Shown: positions 55,917-64,000 of the stretch, in pieces
How the letters are laid out: every line of letters begins with the position of its first letter
How positions within the stretch are numbered: position 1 is the first letter of the stretch
Source of the DNA: G963704535 sp963704535
GTDB taxonomy: Bacteria; Chloroflexota; Chloroflexia; Chloroflexales; Roseiflexaceae
Direction: 5' to 3'
Length of the DNA: 64,000 nucleotides
Assembly: GCA_963704535.1 (NCBI GenBank)
Contig: OY969916.1
Span: 2,728,001-2,792,000, forward strand
Translations under genes and position numbers: made by a program
Notes under the pieces: generated by a model
What the model saw: only the letters and a program-made list of their open reading frames with translations
Databases searched by the model: none
What the model was told of the DNA's origin: nothing

Positions 55917-57023
55917 TTACTGCAATGCTGGTGGGGCTCGGCTCTGCTGGGCTATCACCTGCACCACTTGCATCGGCTGCCCACAAGCTGGACAACGCAA
56001 CCCGGCCTCTCCAGAGGGCGCTGCCCCCGCACCCGAAGTGTCAGCCGCCGACGGTACTGTTTGCACTGGCGCCGGTAGTGCCGCACGCATCTGAGCGAGC
56101 TTCTGGCGGTTGCCCACCCGAAACAGCCCATAATAGCGGACTTTCACAAAGCCGCGCGGTAAGACATGCTCCAGAAACCGCCCAATAAAGCTCAGGGCTG
56201 GCAGTGTGCAAGTGCGCATCTGCCTGGTCTTGCCATCTCGATAGCGGAACGTCACATGGTCGTCCTCAATACCGATGATGCGGTTGTTGCTCAACGCGAC
56301 ACGGAAGATGTACGGGGCCAGGTATTTGAGCGCCGCTGCACCACTCCCAACCAGCCGGCAATCTACCACCCAGGATTGCTGCCAGGTTTCTACTGGTATT
56401 TGCTGGTAGAAATCACTCTGTCGCAAGGCGGCGCGCATCTTGGCCCGGAACAGGATCGCTAACGGCTTGGCTGCGACCAGGAAGGCCGGGTTGCGTGGCC
56501 GGAGGATTTCGCCATCGGTACTCAACCCGATCGCAGGCACCAGATAGTGGACATGTGGGTGAAAACGCAGATCGCGCGTCCAGGTCTGGAGTACGCCGAT
56601 CATGCCAATCTGGCCTCCAAGGAAGCGCGGGTCCTGGGCGATTTGCTGCAACGCTGCGGCCGAGGCACGAAAGAGCAGCGTGTAGATCAGGCGCGGTTGC
56701 TGACGAGCCAGGCTACGTAGGCCAGTTGGAAGTGTGAATGTAATCAGAAAGTATGGTACTGATAGCAGCAGCGCCTCTTGCTGGGCTAACCAGGTCTGGG
56801 CGGCATCGTGCTGGCAGTTTGGACAATGACGATTGCGACAGGAATGGTAGCTATAACGCCAAGTTGCACAGCTCGGACACACGAAGACCTGACCGCCGAG
56901 GGCCTCAGTTCGGCACTGCTCGATCGCGTGCATAGCCTGCTCTTGTGCTTGTGACATAGAGGCACCAAAGTGCGCGCGGTAGAGTGGCCCGAAGCGACGA
57001 AAGACATCACCGAGCGTGATCAT
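55917..57023 (-). CDS. IS91-family HUH transposase
   Basis: A 368-residue rolling-circle transposase. The N-terminal zinc-binding region has CPSCATWRYSYHSCRNRHCP and CQHDAAQ. The HUH nuclease motif is RFHPHVHYLVPAIG near residue 155. The YLAPYIFRVALSNNRI block (about 240) carries the candidate catalytic Tyr. VTFRYRDGKT and FVKVRYYGLF are typical of the family. The C-terminal zinc finger is CPACGQPM. It acts with the overlapping tyrosine recombinase (4-bp overlap), an arrangement known in IS91-like elements. Intact frame, so possibly active. Confidence 0.85.
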   Translation of the reverse strand: MITLGDVFRRFGPLYRAHFGASMSQAQEQAMHAIEQCRTEALGGQVFVCPSCATWRYSYHSCRNRHCPNCQHDAAQTWLAQQEALLLSVPYFLITFTLPTGLRSLARQQPRLIYTLLFRASAAALQQIAQDPRFLGGQIGMIGVLQTWTRDLRFHPHVHYLVPAIGLSTDGEILRPRNPAFLVAAKPLAILFRAKMRAALRQSDFYQQIPVETWQQSWVVDCRLVGSGAAALKYLAPYIFRVALSNNRIIGIEDDHVTFRYRDGKTRQMRTCTLPALSFIGRFLEHVLPRGFVKVRYYGLFRVGNRQKLAQMRAALPAPVQTVPSAADTSGAGAAPSGEAGLRCPACGQPMQVVQVIAQQSRAPPALQ

Positions 57024-57886
57024 GGCATACCAGCCATGAGTTCATCGAGCGTGGTTTGGGCGAGCTGTTCGGCCTTGTCAGTCAGATGGGTATAGAGGGC
57101 GGTAGTGTTGGGAGAGCGATGGCCGAGCCAGACCTGAATAGTGCGTAAGTTGACGCCGGCTTCGAGCAGGTGGGTGGCCCAGGAATGGCGCAAGGTATGC
57201 ACGCTGGCAGCTTTGGTCAGGCCAGTCTCCACCAAAGCAGCGTGAAAGGCGGCCCGAACGCCCCTGTCACAGATCGGGGTGTCAACAGTACGAGGGTCAA
57301 CGCCAGGCGCGGCGGCAGGAAAGAGCCAGCGTGGATTATGATGTGTCAGCCAGTGGACGCGCAAGAGCGCCAGGGTGCTGGAGGGCAGCGGGACGTAACG
57401 ATCCTTGTTGCCCTTAGCAGAGCGGATGAGTAGTTGCATGCGGGCACTGTCGATTTGAGAGACTTGGAGACGCACACCTTCGTTGAGCCGCAGGCCACAG
57501 GAATAGATGGTGGTCAAGCAGGCTCGGTAGACTGGCAGGCGCAATTGGGCCAGGATGAGCCGGACTTCATCGATGCTCAAGACCACCGGCAGTTTATAGA
57601 CCGGGCGAGGACGGAGCAGTTCGAGGCTGGGCCAGGGTTGCCGCAAGGTACGCTCGAAGAAGAACTTGATCGCGCAGAGGGCAACAGTGACGGTACTGTG
57701 GGAAACGCATTTCTGATTGTGGAGAAAGAGGAAATACTGGCGCAATTCCTCCTCATTGAGTTGATCTGGAGATTTGTGGTAGTGCAATGCCAGTTGTTCG
57801 ACGGCCAGAAGGTAGGCGCGTTGGGTTTGGGCTGCAAACCCGCGTAGTTGCATGTCCTCGATCATGCGTTGGCGTAAGGGAGTCAT
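57020..57886 (-). CDS. tyrosine recombinase (integrase) of IS91-type element
   Basis: A 288-residue site-specific recombinase. The SAM-like N-terminal domain is MRGFAAQTQRAYLLAVEQLA-like (RMIEDMQLRGFAAQTQRAYL). Catalytic residues are visible: Arg in IYSCGLRLNEGVRL, HTLRHSWATHLLEAG (HxxR), WLGHRSPNTTALYTHL (His and Tyr nucleophile). Its start ATG 57886 is preceded by AGGAGGTG, which lies in the arm of a hairpin. The two genes overlap (57020-57023), so this one is translated first and is coupled to the HUH transposase. Confidence 0.9.
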   Translation of the reverse strand: MTPLRQRMIEDMQLRGFAAQTQRAYLLAVEQLALHYHKSPDQLNEEELRQYFLFLHNQKCVSHSTVTVALCAIKFFFERTLRQPWPSLELLRPRPVYKLPVVLSIDEVRLILAQLRLPVYRACLTTIYSCGLRLNEGVRLQVSQIDSARMQLLIRSAKGNKDRYVPLPSSTLALLRVHWLTHHNPRWLFPAAAPGVDPRTVDTPICDRGVRAAFHAALVETGLTKAASVHTLRHSWATHLLEAGVNLRTIQVWLGHRSPNTTALYTHLTDKAEQLAQTTLDELMAGMP

Positions 57887-57893
57887 TGGACAC

Positions 57894-57924
57894 CTCCTGT
57901 TGTGAAAGCGGATAACAACAGGAG
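57894..57924 (-). promoter_or_regulatory. hairpin sequestering the recombinase ribosome binding site
   Basis: On the minus strand CTCCTGTTGT (57924-57915) pairs perfectly with ACAACAGGAG (57903-57894) across an 11-nt loop. The second arm contains most of the AGGAGG ribosome binding site, 8 nt before ATG 57886. A transcript reading in from outside would fold and hide the site, a common way for insertion sequences to limit expression. Confidence 0.6.
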
Positions 57925-58023
57925 ATCAGCCTAATAGCAGGCCATCAGCCAGGAAAACAGAAACAGGAGCAGCGCGGGAGTGAAATGGAGCCTAATCAAG
58001 AGGGATAGTGCTAGGGATGAGAC

Positions 58024-58356
58024 TCACCTGCGCGCAGCGCTTCGTTCAAGATAGGTTTTCGGCGCAGTGCGGCGATATGAGTTCAGTGCGAATTGCTTGA
58101 GTCGCTTCACTGAGCGAACCTGAGCCATGAAGTTGCCTAGCGCCATTCCTGCTTCCTTGTGGTCATCGCCGCATGTGTATGCTATGGTATTGCTCGCTAG
58201 CAACCCACGATACACCGTAGCAAGAAAGGCTGTATAGTTTAACAGCCCTTGGTTGGGAGTTATACCGATGGTGCGGTTTAACTCCGCCCTCTGGTCATCT
58301 GATACCATCAGAAAGCCGTGAACTCGCTCTTGAACGGAGTTATATCGAGGGGACAT
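58024..58356 (-). CDS. hypothetical protein
   Basis: A 110-residue frame with ordinary composition (VSDDQRAELNRTIGITPNQG, FLATVYRGLLASNTIAY, ALGNFMAQVRSVKRLKQF). No strong ribosome binding site precedes ATG 58356. No domain or membrane segment is recognised. It lies between the IS91 cluster and the AT-rich lipase-like gene, sharing the lower GC of the latter, and may have arrived with it. Confidence 0.4.
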   Translation of the reverse strand: MSPRYNSVQERVHGFLMVSDDQRAELNRTIGITPNQGLLNYTAFLATVYRGLLASNTIAYTCGDDHKEAGMALGNFMAQVRSVKRLKQFALNSYRRTAPKTYLERSAARR

Positions 58357-58396
58357 AATAGCATGGAGTTCGGTGGCAAAGCAAACGCCCGTTCTA

Positions 58397-58424
58397 TTGA
58401 CAGATCTGTAGCCTGTTATATAAT
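58397..58424 (+). promoter_or_regulatory. consensus-like sigma-70 promoter of propeller-lipase gene
   Basis: TTGACA at 58397-58402, 16-nt spacer, TATAAT at 58419-58424. It would start transcription about 75 nt upstream of the ATG at 58506, which has GGAGGAG as ribosome binding site. Confidence 0.75.
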
Positions 58425-58505
58425 TGTGTATCCAGCCTTACTACGCTCTTAGGTAGCTATCGAGGTAGATCGATTGTTAAGACTATCAGGCGTGGAGGAG
58501 CATGA

Positions 58506-61500
58506 ATGCTCTACTTACGACAACTCCACAAGATCTCGATTTCTCTATTCGTTGGAGCCCAACTAATTTCACCTATGTCCTTACGGGCAGCCACCACCCC
58601 TATTAAACTAAATATACCCCTTCCAGCAAACGGATATGTTAGCAATTTTCTTGTCAACCCTAACAGCCAATCCGTTGCCTATCAAGCCAATCCTAATGCA
58701 CCCGATTTAGTTGAAACTTATAGTGTTTCCGCGAACGGAGGAGATTCTACCCTCCTCAATAATGAAGGATATGGTGCCAAAGATATTAAGATAAGCCCAA
58801 ATGGACAATGGGTAGTGTACAAATCTTCTGACGCTTTTCCAACATTATTTAGCGTCCCTACATTAGGACCAAGAGGGGCTACTGTTAACCTCGGCAGCAT
58901 TGGATTTTATTCTAGTTTTGAGATCACTCCTGATAGCACGCATATCGTGTTTTCGGGAAATGGCATCTATTCCGTTCCTATTAGCGGTGGATTACCAGTT
59001 AAGCTAACCGATATTGTCGGTATATTCCAGATCAGTCAAAATGGGCAATGGATTGTCATTTCAACTGGTTACGATCTCTACACTGTGTCAGTAAATGGTG
59101 GTTCTGCGACAAAAATCAATTTGGGATATATAAGCAATGGAGGAAAAGACTTTCTTATAAGCCCAGATGGCAGACATGTTGTCTATCATAGTATCACAAC
59201 TGACAAGCAATTACTCTATAGTGTTCCTATAGATGGACATGCAGAAAGTAGTATACCTCTTAGCACTCCTCTTAGCTCGGTTTATAGTGAAGGGCGAGTA
59301 CTAAAAGACTTTATCGTTAGTACGGATAGTAGTTTTGTATTATATATCTCAGATCAAGGTACTAGAGGGATCGATGAGTTGTATAGCATATCTTTAAGCG
59401 GTGGAACGCCTAAGAGGATAAATGGGGATCTCGTTGTCGGCGATGATGTAGCATCCTTCGATATCAGTCAAGATAGCTTGAATGTAGTGTATCAGACACT
59501 TAAATACGAAGGTTACACACCTATCACGGGTCTTTATAGTGTATCCGTTGGCGGAGAGAATTTCACTAAATTGGAAGCAAATTTTCACGGATTTTATTAT
59601 ACCAACCTCAAGGACGATGGGCCATATAAGATTAGTTCAGATAGCTCACGAGTTATATATATTAAAGGTATCACCATTAGCGGATACGATGATTCACTTT
59701 ACAGCATCCCACTGAAGGGTGGCCCGATTACTAAACTCAATCCTTCGCAAATAGAAGTTGACCATTTCTTTATCAGTCGAACGAATAGGGTTATTTACAG
59801 TGGATCAAGCGATGCGGATAGAATATATGATGTTCCATTAGCCGGTGGCGTATCGACTCCTTTGAATAATCCAATAGTGAAAGATGGCAGAATTTGGGAC
59901 TTTGCTATTAGCCCTGATGGCAGTCACGTTGTCTACATCGCTGATCAAGAGACACTTAATAAAAGAGAACTTTATTCTGTAGAGCTACCGCAGACACCAC
60001 CGTCAATTGGGCAGTTAGGCATTATTCGTATTAGCGATACGCTGAATGGAGAACTGTATCCGTCACAAGGCAGTCGTACCGTGGACGGAAACATCCTTAC
60101 CATATCTATGCAGTTATCACCAACGGGTAGCGAGCCTATTCAGGGCACATTAACGGTGCTTGATGAGAATAAGATGCCTCTTGGTCAGCCACTTCCTATA
60201 TCGCACCCCGCGACATCGGAGTCAATTATTGTCAACTTAACACTTGATTCTCTTGGGCTTGCGCGTGACAGAACAACGGGAGAACTTAAGGGACAGCGAT
60301 CTATTTCGGTACGTTTTCAGCCATCAAGCGGAAGCCTGATTGAGACCCCTGCGGTTACCTTTAGAATTGTTCCCCGTCCAGCAGTGCTTGTTCATGGGTA
60401 CAAGGATGACGAGACGAGTTGGATAACATATCGAGACACCTTCTTGAAAGAGATTAATGTAGACGGATATATTGTCGACATCCTCGATACCGGTGGACGC
60501 AATATGCCCCTCAAGGCTAGTGCTCCTGCCTCACTGTCCGATTTCACCTGCCGCGATACGCCTTTCGTTGAACTTAACGAATTCTATTCACTGATTGCAC
60601 AAAATGCGGCGCGACTCAAACTTTGTATCGATAAAGTAAAGCGCCACGTAGGTGCCGAACGAGTGGATATCGTCGCGCATAGTATGGGCGGCCTTATTTC
60701 ACGTTATTATATTGATCGTCTGATGTCGTCGAGTATACCCGATGTACACCAACTTATCATGCTTGGAACTCCTAATGCTGGATCGTATGGCTCCAATCTA
60801 TTAGCAGCAGTATTGCTTACAAAAGGCACTTTTTTTGAACTCACATATGCTGAACGTATCCAGCTTCGCGCAGCGATAGATTTACTACCCTACACAATGG
60901 CAGGGTTTAACATGGTCATTCATGAGCGACGCGGTGTCCCTTTCGCACTTATTGCCGGAAATTATGCATGTACGCTTGGTTTAGCTTTCAACCCACCAAA
61001 CTTTAAGGATTTCCCTCCACTAAACCCAATCGAACCCTTACCAAACGATATTATTGTCGCGGTTGCCAGCGCATTTGCTATCCCGCTCGATTTTAAAACC
61101 GTCATTCCATCACCCATAGTACCGGACTGTATCGGACGCCACGAGTGGATGCGGAGCAACAAAGAAGTATGGCATGGAGGCCCGGAATTCTTCGCTAACG
61201 TGAGTCGGCTGCTTCGCAGTCTCCCACCTGTGGCATCACAAGCTCCTACTCAACCGCAGGAGAGTGATCCTAGCGCTGCATATGAAACTCTCACCGCATC
61301 CCAATCGACCGCTGTAATGACAGGGACGCTTCGTCTGGGTGAGCGACTGGAGTATCCTGTTACGACCGAAGCAGGAGCATCTAATGTTTCGTTTGTCGTT
61401 GCTGGTTCACCTGATACCGTAACTGTCAATCTGCGCGATCCCAACGGGCGCGTGTTTACACCAACAACCAATGACCCAAGCGTGCAGTACACGCGCGTCG

Positions 61501-61991
61501 ATCTCATGGGCTTTACAAGCTACACTGTTAGCACTCCATCATCAGGTACATGGACAGTAGTTGTTGAGCCGAACGCACAAACACCGAGTGGAGGGGTTGT
61601 CGTGGCCGTAGTTAGTAGCTTCTCTAGTAATTTGCGATTGACTCTGCCGGCACCAACTACCGTGCCCTCAATCCTTCATCCATTGGCAATTACTGCACAG
61701 ATCCACAACGACACAACGGCTGTACTTGGAGCTAACGTAAACGCCTGGCTTTGGACACCTGAGGGTCAAATTGCTGTCGTGACCCTGCGGGACGACGGGC
61801 AGAGCGGCGATGGGGCACCAAATGATGGGCTTTATGGCTACCAGTTTATACCCATGAAAACAGGAACTTATAGTGCAGCTATCAGGGTGACGGGGACAAG
61901 TGGCAGCGTGATATTCGAGCGTAGCGCCATTTGGGCAGTGGAGGTAACATCGCTCACCTATCTACCTCTAATAAAGCGATCGAAAACATAA
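58506..61991 (+). CDS. secreted beta-propeller / alpha-beta-hydrolase (lipase-like) protein
   Basis: A 1,161-residue exported protein with signal peptide LHKISISLFVGAQLISPMSLRA. Residues about 35-495 are TolB/WD40-like blades (ISPNGQWVVY, LYSVPISGG, FAISPDGSHVVYIAD). An Ig-like spacer runs about 500-620. An alpha/beta hydrolase follows, with oxyanion-side VLVHGYKDDETSW (about 628), nucleophile elbow DIVAHSMGGLISRYY (Ser near 726), LIMLGTPNAGSYG, and candidate His in CIGRHEW. The C-terminal 230 residues look like two beta domains and end YLPLIKRSKT, a C-terminal style seen in secreted Chloroflexota proteins. It is probably an extracellular esterase/lipase with a propeller adaptor. Base composition is clearly more AT-rich than the rest of the window. 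Confidence 0.75.
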   Translation: MLYLRQLHKISISLFVGAQLISPMSLRAATTPIKLNIPLPANGYVSNFLVNPNSQSVAYQANPNAPDLVETYSVSANGGDSTLLNNEGYGAKDIKISPNGQWVVYKSSDAFPTLFSVPTLGPRGATVNLGSIGFYSSFEITPDSTHIVFSGNGIYSVPISGGLPVKLTDIVGIFQISQNGQWIVISTGYDLYTVSVNGGSATKINLGYISNGGKDFLISPDGRHVVYHSITTDKQLLYSVPIDGHAESSIPLSTPLSSVYSEGRVLKDFIVSTDSSFVLYISDQGTRGIDELYSISLSGGTPKRINGDLVVGDDVASFDISQDSLNVVYQTLKYEGYTPITGLYSVSVGGENFTKLEANFHGFYYTNLKDDGPYKISSDSSRVIYIKGITISGYDDSLYSIPLKGGPITKLNPSQIEVDHFFISRTNRVIYSGSSDADRIYDVPLAGGVSTPLNNPIVKDGRIWDFAISPDGSHVVYIADQETLNKRELYSVELPQTPPSIGQLGIIRISDTLNGELYPSQGSRTVDGNILTISMQLSPTGSEPIQGTLTVLDENKMPLGQPLPISHPATSESIIVNLTLDSLGLARDRTTGELKGQRSISVRFQPSSGSLIETPAVTFRIVPRPAVLVHGYKDDETSWITYRDTFLKEINVDGYIVDILDTGGRNMPLKASAPASLSDFTCRDTPFVELNEFYSLIAQNAARLKLCIDKVKRHVGAERVDIVAHSMGGLISRYYIDRLMSSSIPDVHQLIMLGTPNAGSYGSNLLAAVLLTKGTFFELTYAERIQLRAAIDLLPYTMAGFNMVIHERRGVPFALIAGNYACTLGLAFNPPNFKDFPPLNPIEPLPNDIIVAVASAFAIPLDFKTVIPSPIVPDCIGRHEWMRSNKEVWHGGPEFFANVSRLLRSLPPVASQAPTQPQESDPSAAYETLTASQSTAVMTGTLRLGERLEYPVTTEAGASNVSFVVAGSPDTVTVNLRDPNGRVFTPTTNDPSVQYTRVDLMGFTSYTVSTPSSGTWTVVVEPNAQTPSGGVVVAVVSSFSSNLRLTLPAPTTVPSILHPLAITAQIHNDTTAVLGANVNAWLWTPEGQIAVVTLRDDGQSGDGAPNDGLYGYQFIPMKTGTYSAAIRVTGTSGSVIFERSAIWAVEVTSLTYLPLIKRSKT

Positions 61992-62367
61992 GTACAGTAA
62001 AAGGTCAGGGGGTATCGCGAGCGCGTCCTAACGCCACAGCTCATATCATGTTTTGTTTTGTTACTGCTCGATCATACGCATATTTTGCGTGCTGATGCTC
62101 CATCGATTCAGCATCTCTAACCTTTATACTCCGAAATCGGTTGCCGTCGAACCAGCGGTTGCAGCGGACGGCGCTTTGCGCCCACAAGATCAGCGCGATT
62201 TTGTGCGCTGGAATCAATGCCTTCCCGATCTATCGGTGCGCCGCTGTTGAACCGCAGATCATTGGATCGTATCTCGCTCTGAAAAAGCGACCAACTCTCT
62301 CAGAGTTGCATCGGGTTCACATTATGTTCTGTGGCCCAGTTACGTATGAATCGTTGCCATACCCCTT
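61992..62367. other. interval without a supported gene
   Basis: No gene is seen. It ends exactly where the second copy of the duplicated operon begins (62368), so it contains the left junction of that duplication. No inverted repeats or integrase site were recognised at the junction. Confidence 0.4.
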
Positions 62368-62936
62368 GATGCGCGCCCCGGCCGGCTCGTCCTGGCATAC
62401 GTAGCAATGTGTCTGAGCTGCCCCATAGCCGCCTTTCAATTTGACCATCTTCGCCGTGTGGCGCTCGGCTAGGGCGCGCCGCACCTCCGGCACATCGCCG
62501 GTCCAGAAGTAGGTCGACGAGTAGCGGCGATCCGGCGGCAGGTAGAGGTGGATGACGCTCGGCGTGAGCGGGTTGGCCGCACCCTTCCCCGCCGCTTTGA
62601 GGCGCTCATCGTAGCGCCCCAGCTCGCCCCTCCCTTCGTCGGGATTCCGCAGCGCCCCCGCCAGTGCATCAAGCGCGGCCTGCCAGGCGTCGCGGGTCTG
62701 CTGCGCCTCGGCCCAGGCATTCTCACCCGGTAGACAACGAACGAGATGATGGGGCCGGTTGAGAACGCCATGCCCGGCCGCGCTGTTACACCAGGCAGCG
62801 TGCCCGGCTCGACCCACACGCCCGACGGTGTGTCGCCCAGCACCTTCAACCGCTCGATCGGCGCCGCGCGCCAGGGGTGATGCGACTCGCCGACGTGCAG
62901 CACATGCGGGACCAGCGCGACTGTTTCAGTTGCCAT
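62368..62936 (-). pseudogene. broken copy B of the 223-residue hypothetical protein
   Basis: ATG 62936 starts MATETVALVPHVLHVGESHHPW, parallel to copy A. Near 62770 a frameshift separates VTARPG from GVLNRPHHLVRCLPGENAWA. An 8-codon insertion (NPDEGRGE) precedes LGRYDERL. At the 3' end homology stops after PAGARI, so the last 40 residues of copy A are missing and 62317-62367 encode unrelated sequence. It is non-functional. Confidence 0.7.
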
Positions 62937-62945
62937 GGGGTTGCC

Positions 62946-63371
62946 TCACTGTTCTAGCTGGCGAAGCTGCTCCGCCAGCATATCGAGATCGATTCCCTCT
63001 GAGCGTGCCAGCACCCTAGTGCTGGGATCGTTGGCACCGAACGGCGGCACCGTGGGGTCGTCGTGGCGGATCTGCGGCCAATCGGGGGGCCAGAAGACGC
63101 CATGGGGTACGTCTGGCCGATCTTGGAGCCACATCCGGGCGCGATAGTCCACGCGCCAGCCGTCGGCGAGGTCGATCCACAGATGCGGCGCCACGTTGCG
63201 GTCGCTGGGTCGATGCAGGCTGCCCCCAACACCGACGGTATGGTTGATCCTGGCGCGCGAGAGCAGCGCGCTGATCAGACAGGTCATCCCGTCGCACTCC
63301 AGGGCGCAGCGGTCGAGTTGGTCGAGGACGCGGGCCAGTGGGTGCGCGTGTTGTCTGCTGGTATCGTTCAT
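62946..63371 (-). CDS. transglutaminase-like protein, copy B
   Basis: 141 residues, intact, parallel to 27681-28106 with the same ECDGMTCLISALLSRARI Cys region and PHLWIDLADGWRVDYRARMW His/Asp region. Substitutions are scattered and conservative (for example MNDTSRQHAHPL against MSSTSKQHPHPL). Catalytic candidates are unchanged, which suggests that selection kept this gene while its downstream neighbour decayed. Its ATG overlaps the stop of the 204-residue gene by 4 nt. Confidence 0.5.
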   Translation of the reverse strand: MNDTSRQHAHPLARVLDQLDRCALECDGMTCLISALLSRARINHTVGVGGSLHRPSDRNVAPHLWIDLADGWRVDYRARMWLQDRPDVPHGVFWPPDWPQIRHDDPTVPPFGANDPSTRVLARSEGIDLDMLAEQLRQLEQ

Positions 63372-63982
63372 AGTGCTTGATGGCGCTGATCGCGCGTCTC
63401 CTCCAGGTAGGCAAGAATATGTCGGGCCTGTTCCCCGCTCAGGTTGCGCAGCTCCAGATGCACCCCATACAGGGCGCTCGCCTCACCCTTGCCGGTGATG
63501 CCAGTGGAGTGACTGGTGATGAAAAAAGAACTATCCCGCTCACGCGGGCCGCAGCCGTGGTAGGCCGCGCGTAGTGCCTGCACGGTCTCCTGCTCCCATT
63601 GCTTACGGCGCACGTGTTCGGCGTAGCGAGCGCTGGTCTCCGCAAACACCGCCCGGTAGCGTGGCAGCAGCCTGCGCCGGATCGCCTCCGCGATCGTGGG
63701 GGCATCCTTGCGCTCGTCCTCTGTGATCTGGCAGCTTACCCACTCGTAGCGCATGCCATCGCGCGAGAGCTTGCGCGGAACGGAGTTGTGCATTTCCCCA
63801 AACCAGCCCGTGATGATCAGGCGGCGCTTGTTACGCCGGAGCGTCAGCTCCAGGCCGGTTTCGCCCGTGAGCAGCGCCCGACCGCCGGAGGGATTGAGCG
63901 CCCATTCCTGAACGTCGTGGGCGCTCAACTTCTCGGCGATGTCGCGGCAGCGCTTGAGCCATTCAAGGTTTCGCGTGTCCAC
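63368..63982 (-). CDS. conserved hypothetical protein (204 aa, copy B)
   Basis: GTG start at 63982 with GGGAG upstream, as in copy A. About four residues differ from copy A over 204 (LLTG/LLTS, ARYA/ARYV, NLSG/NLTG, last residue). Such near-identity beside more diverged neighbours suggests recent duplication or gene conversion. Further operon genes may lie beyond the window edge. Confidence 0.6.
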   Translation of the reverse strand: MDTRNLEWLKRCRDIAEKLSAHDVQEWALNPSGGRALLTGETGLELTLRRNKRRLIITGWFGEMHNSVPRKLSRDGMRYEWVSCQITEDERKDAPTIAEAIRRRLLPRYRAVFAETSARYAEHVRRKQWEQETVQALRAAYHGCGPRERDSSFFITSHSTGITGKGEASALYGVHLELRNLSGEQARHILAYLEETRDQRHQAL

Positions 63983-64000
63983 AAGTCTCCCTTTCCTCAA

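Larger units (their letters stand above)
62368..64000. repeat. long direct repeat, copy B (runs off window)
   Basis: It is homologous to 27123-28735 in the same orientation; 63982 corresponds to 28717. The left boundary is at 62368, where similarity to copy A starts within the 223-residue gene. The right boundary is beyond the window. The 204-residue gene is nearly identical between copies, while the first gene has diverged and decayed. Confidence 0.85.

Noticed and set aside
1..64000. tRNA, rRNA, CRISPR array or known riboswitch
   Set aside because: None was recognised by eye on either strand; a covariance-model scan would be needed to exclude small RNAs.

Overview
The window reads as a high-GC bacterial chromosome or large-element segment, most probably from the phylum Chloroflexota (Roseiflexaceae/Kouleothrix/Herpetosiphon-like). 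This is an inference from content: a BTAD-NB-ARC-WD40 regulator of about 1,475 codons, CSLREA-type choice-of-anchor beta-helix adhesins, a secreted protein ending in YLPLIKRS, a TIGR03032 protein, pentapeptide repeats, and IS110/ISAzo13/IS6/IS91 elements. No rRNA, tRNA or universal housekeeping gene was seen, so the lineage is not proven.

Region 1 (1-23.1 kb, + strand) looks like the backbone of a plasmid, ICE or phage-like element. It holds a replication-relaxation protein followed by six AGCGATG iterons, a YdjM-like membrane hydrolase, and a dense operon with ATGA/TGATG overlaps. The operon carries an N4/N6 DNA methyltransferase, a Dcm-type cytosine methyltransferase split by an IS110 element, two ParB-like proteins, and three large proteins that share a previously unrecognised N-terminal MSC(E/D)GNR domain plus a zinc finger. 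These three are fused to a DdrB/ParB-like polyvalent module, a MoxR-like AAA+ ATPase, and an HExxH metalloprotease with a VWA domain. Two copies of an unknown 'APAHP' family, a response-regulator receiver and a D12 adenine methyltransferase complete it. The AAA+/VWA pair with a shared tag domain is the best candidate for an undescribed system.

Region 2 (23.1-30.2 kb) is accessory. It contains a small membrane protein, a pentapeptide-repeat membrane protein, and a six-gene minus-strand operon of unknown role that includes a transglutaminase-like protein. The operon is driven from one half of a perfectly symmetric divergent promoter/operator at 29.8 kb. Half of this operon is repeated at the right end of the window (62.4-64.0 kb).

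Region 3 (30.8-35.5 kb) is a BTAD regulator on the minus strand, interrupted by one in-frame TAA. Opposite it lies a small gene whose promoter carries three ATTTGCG heptamers at exactly 11-bp spacing, a SARP-type operator.

Region 4 (36.2-52.5 kb, + strand) is a surface/glycosylation locus. It has a TIGR03032 protein, three paralogous exported beta-helix/RTX/FIMAH adhesins, modular glycosyltransferases built around DUF6065 domains, and a PqqD-domain protein with an internal Tat motif.

Region 5 (52.7-57.9 kb) is a transposon cluster: an IS6 element with an ISAzo13 element nested in it, and an IS91 transposase with its tyrosine recombinase. Region 6 (58.4-62.0 kb) is a distinctly AT-richer gene for a secreted beta-propeller/lipase-like protein.

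Many genes carry one nonsense codon or a 1-nt frameshift. Either the region is decaying or the assembly contains residual base errors; frame-corrected coordinates are given and flagged.
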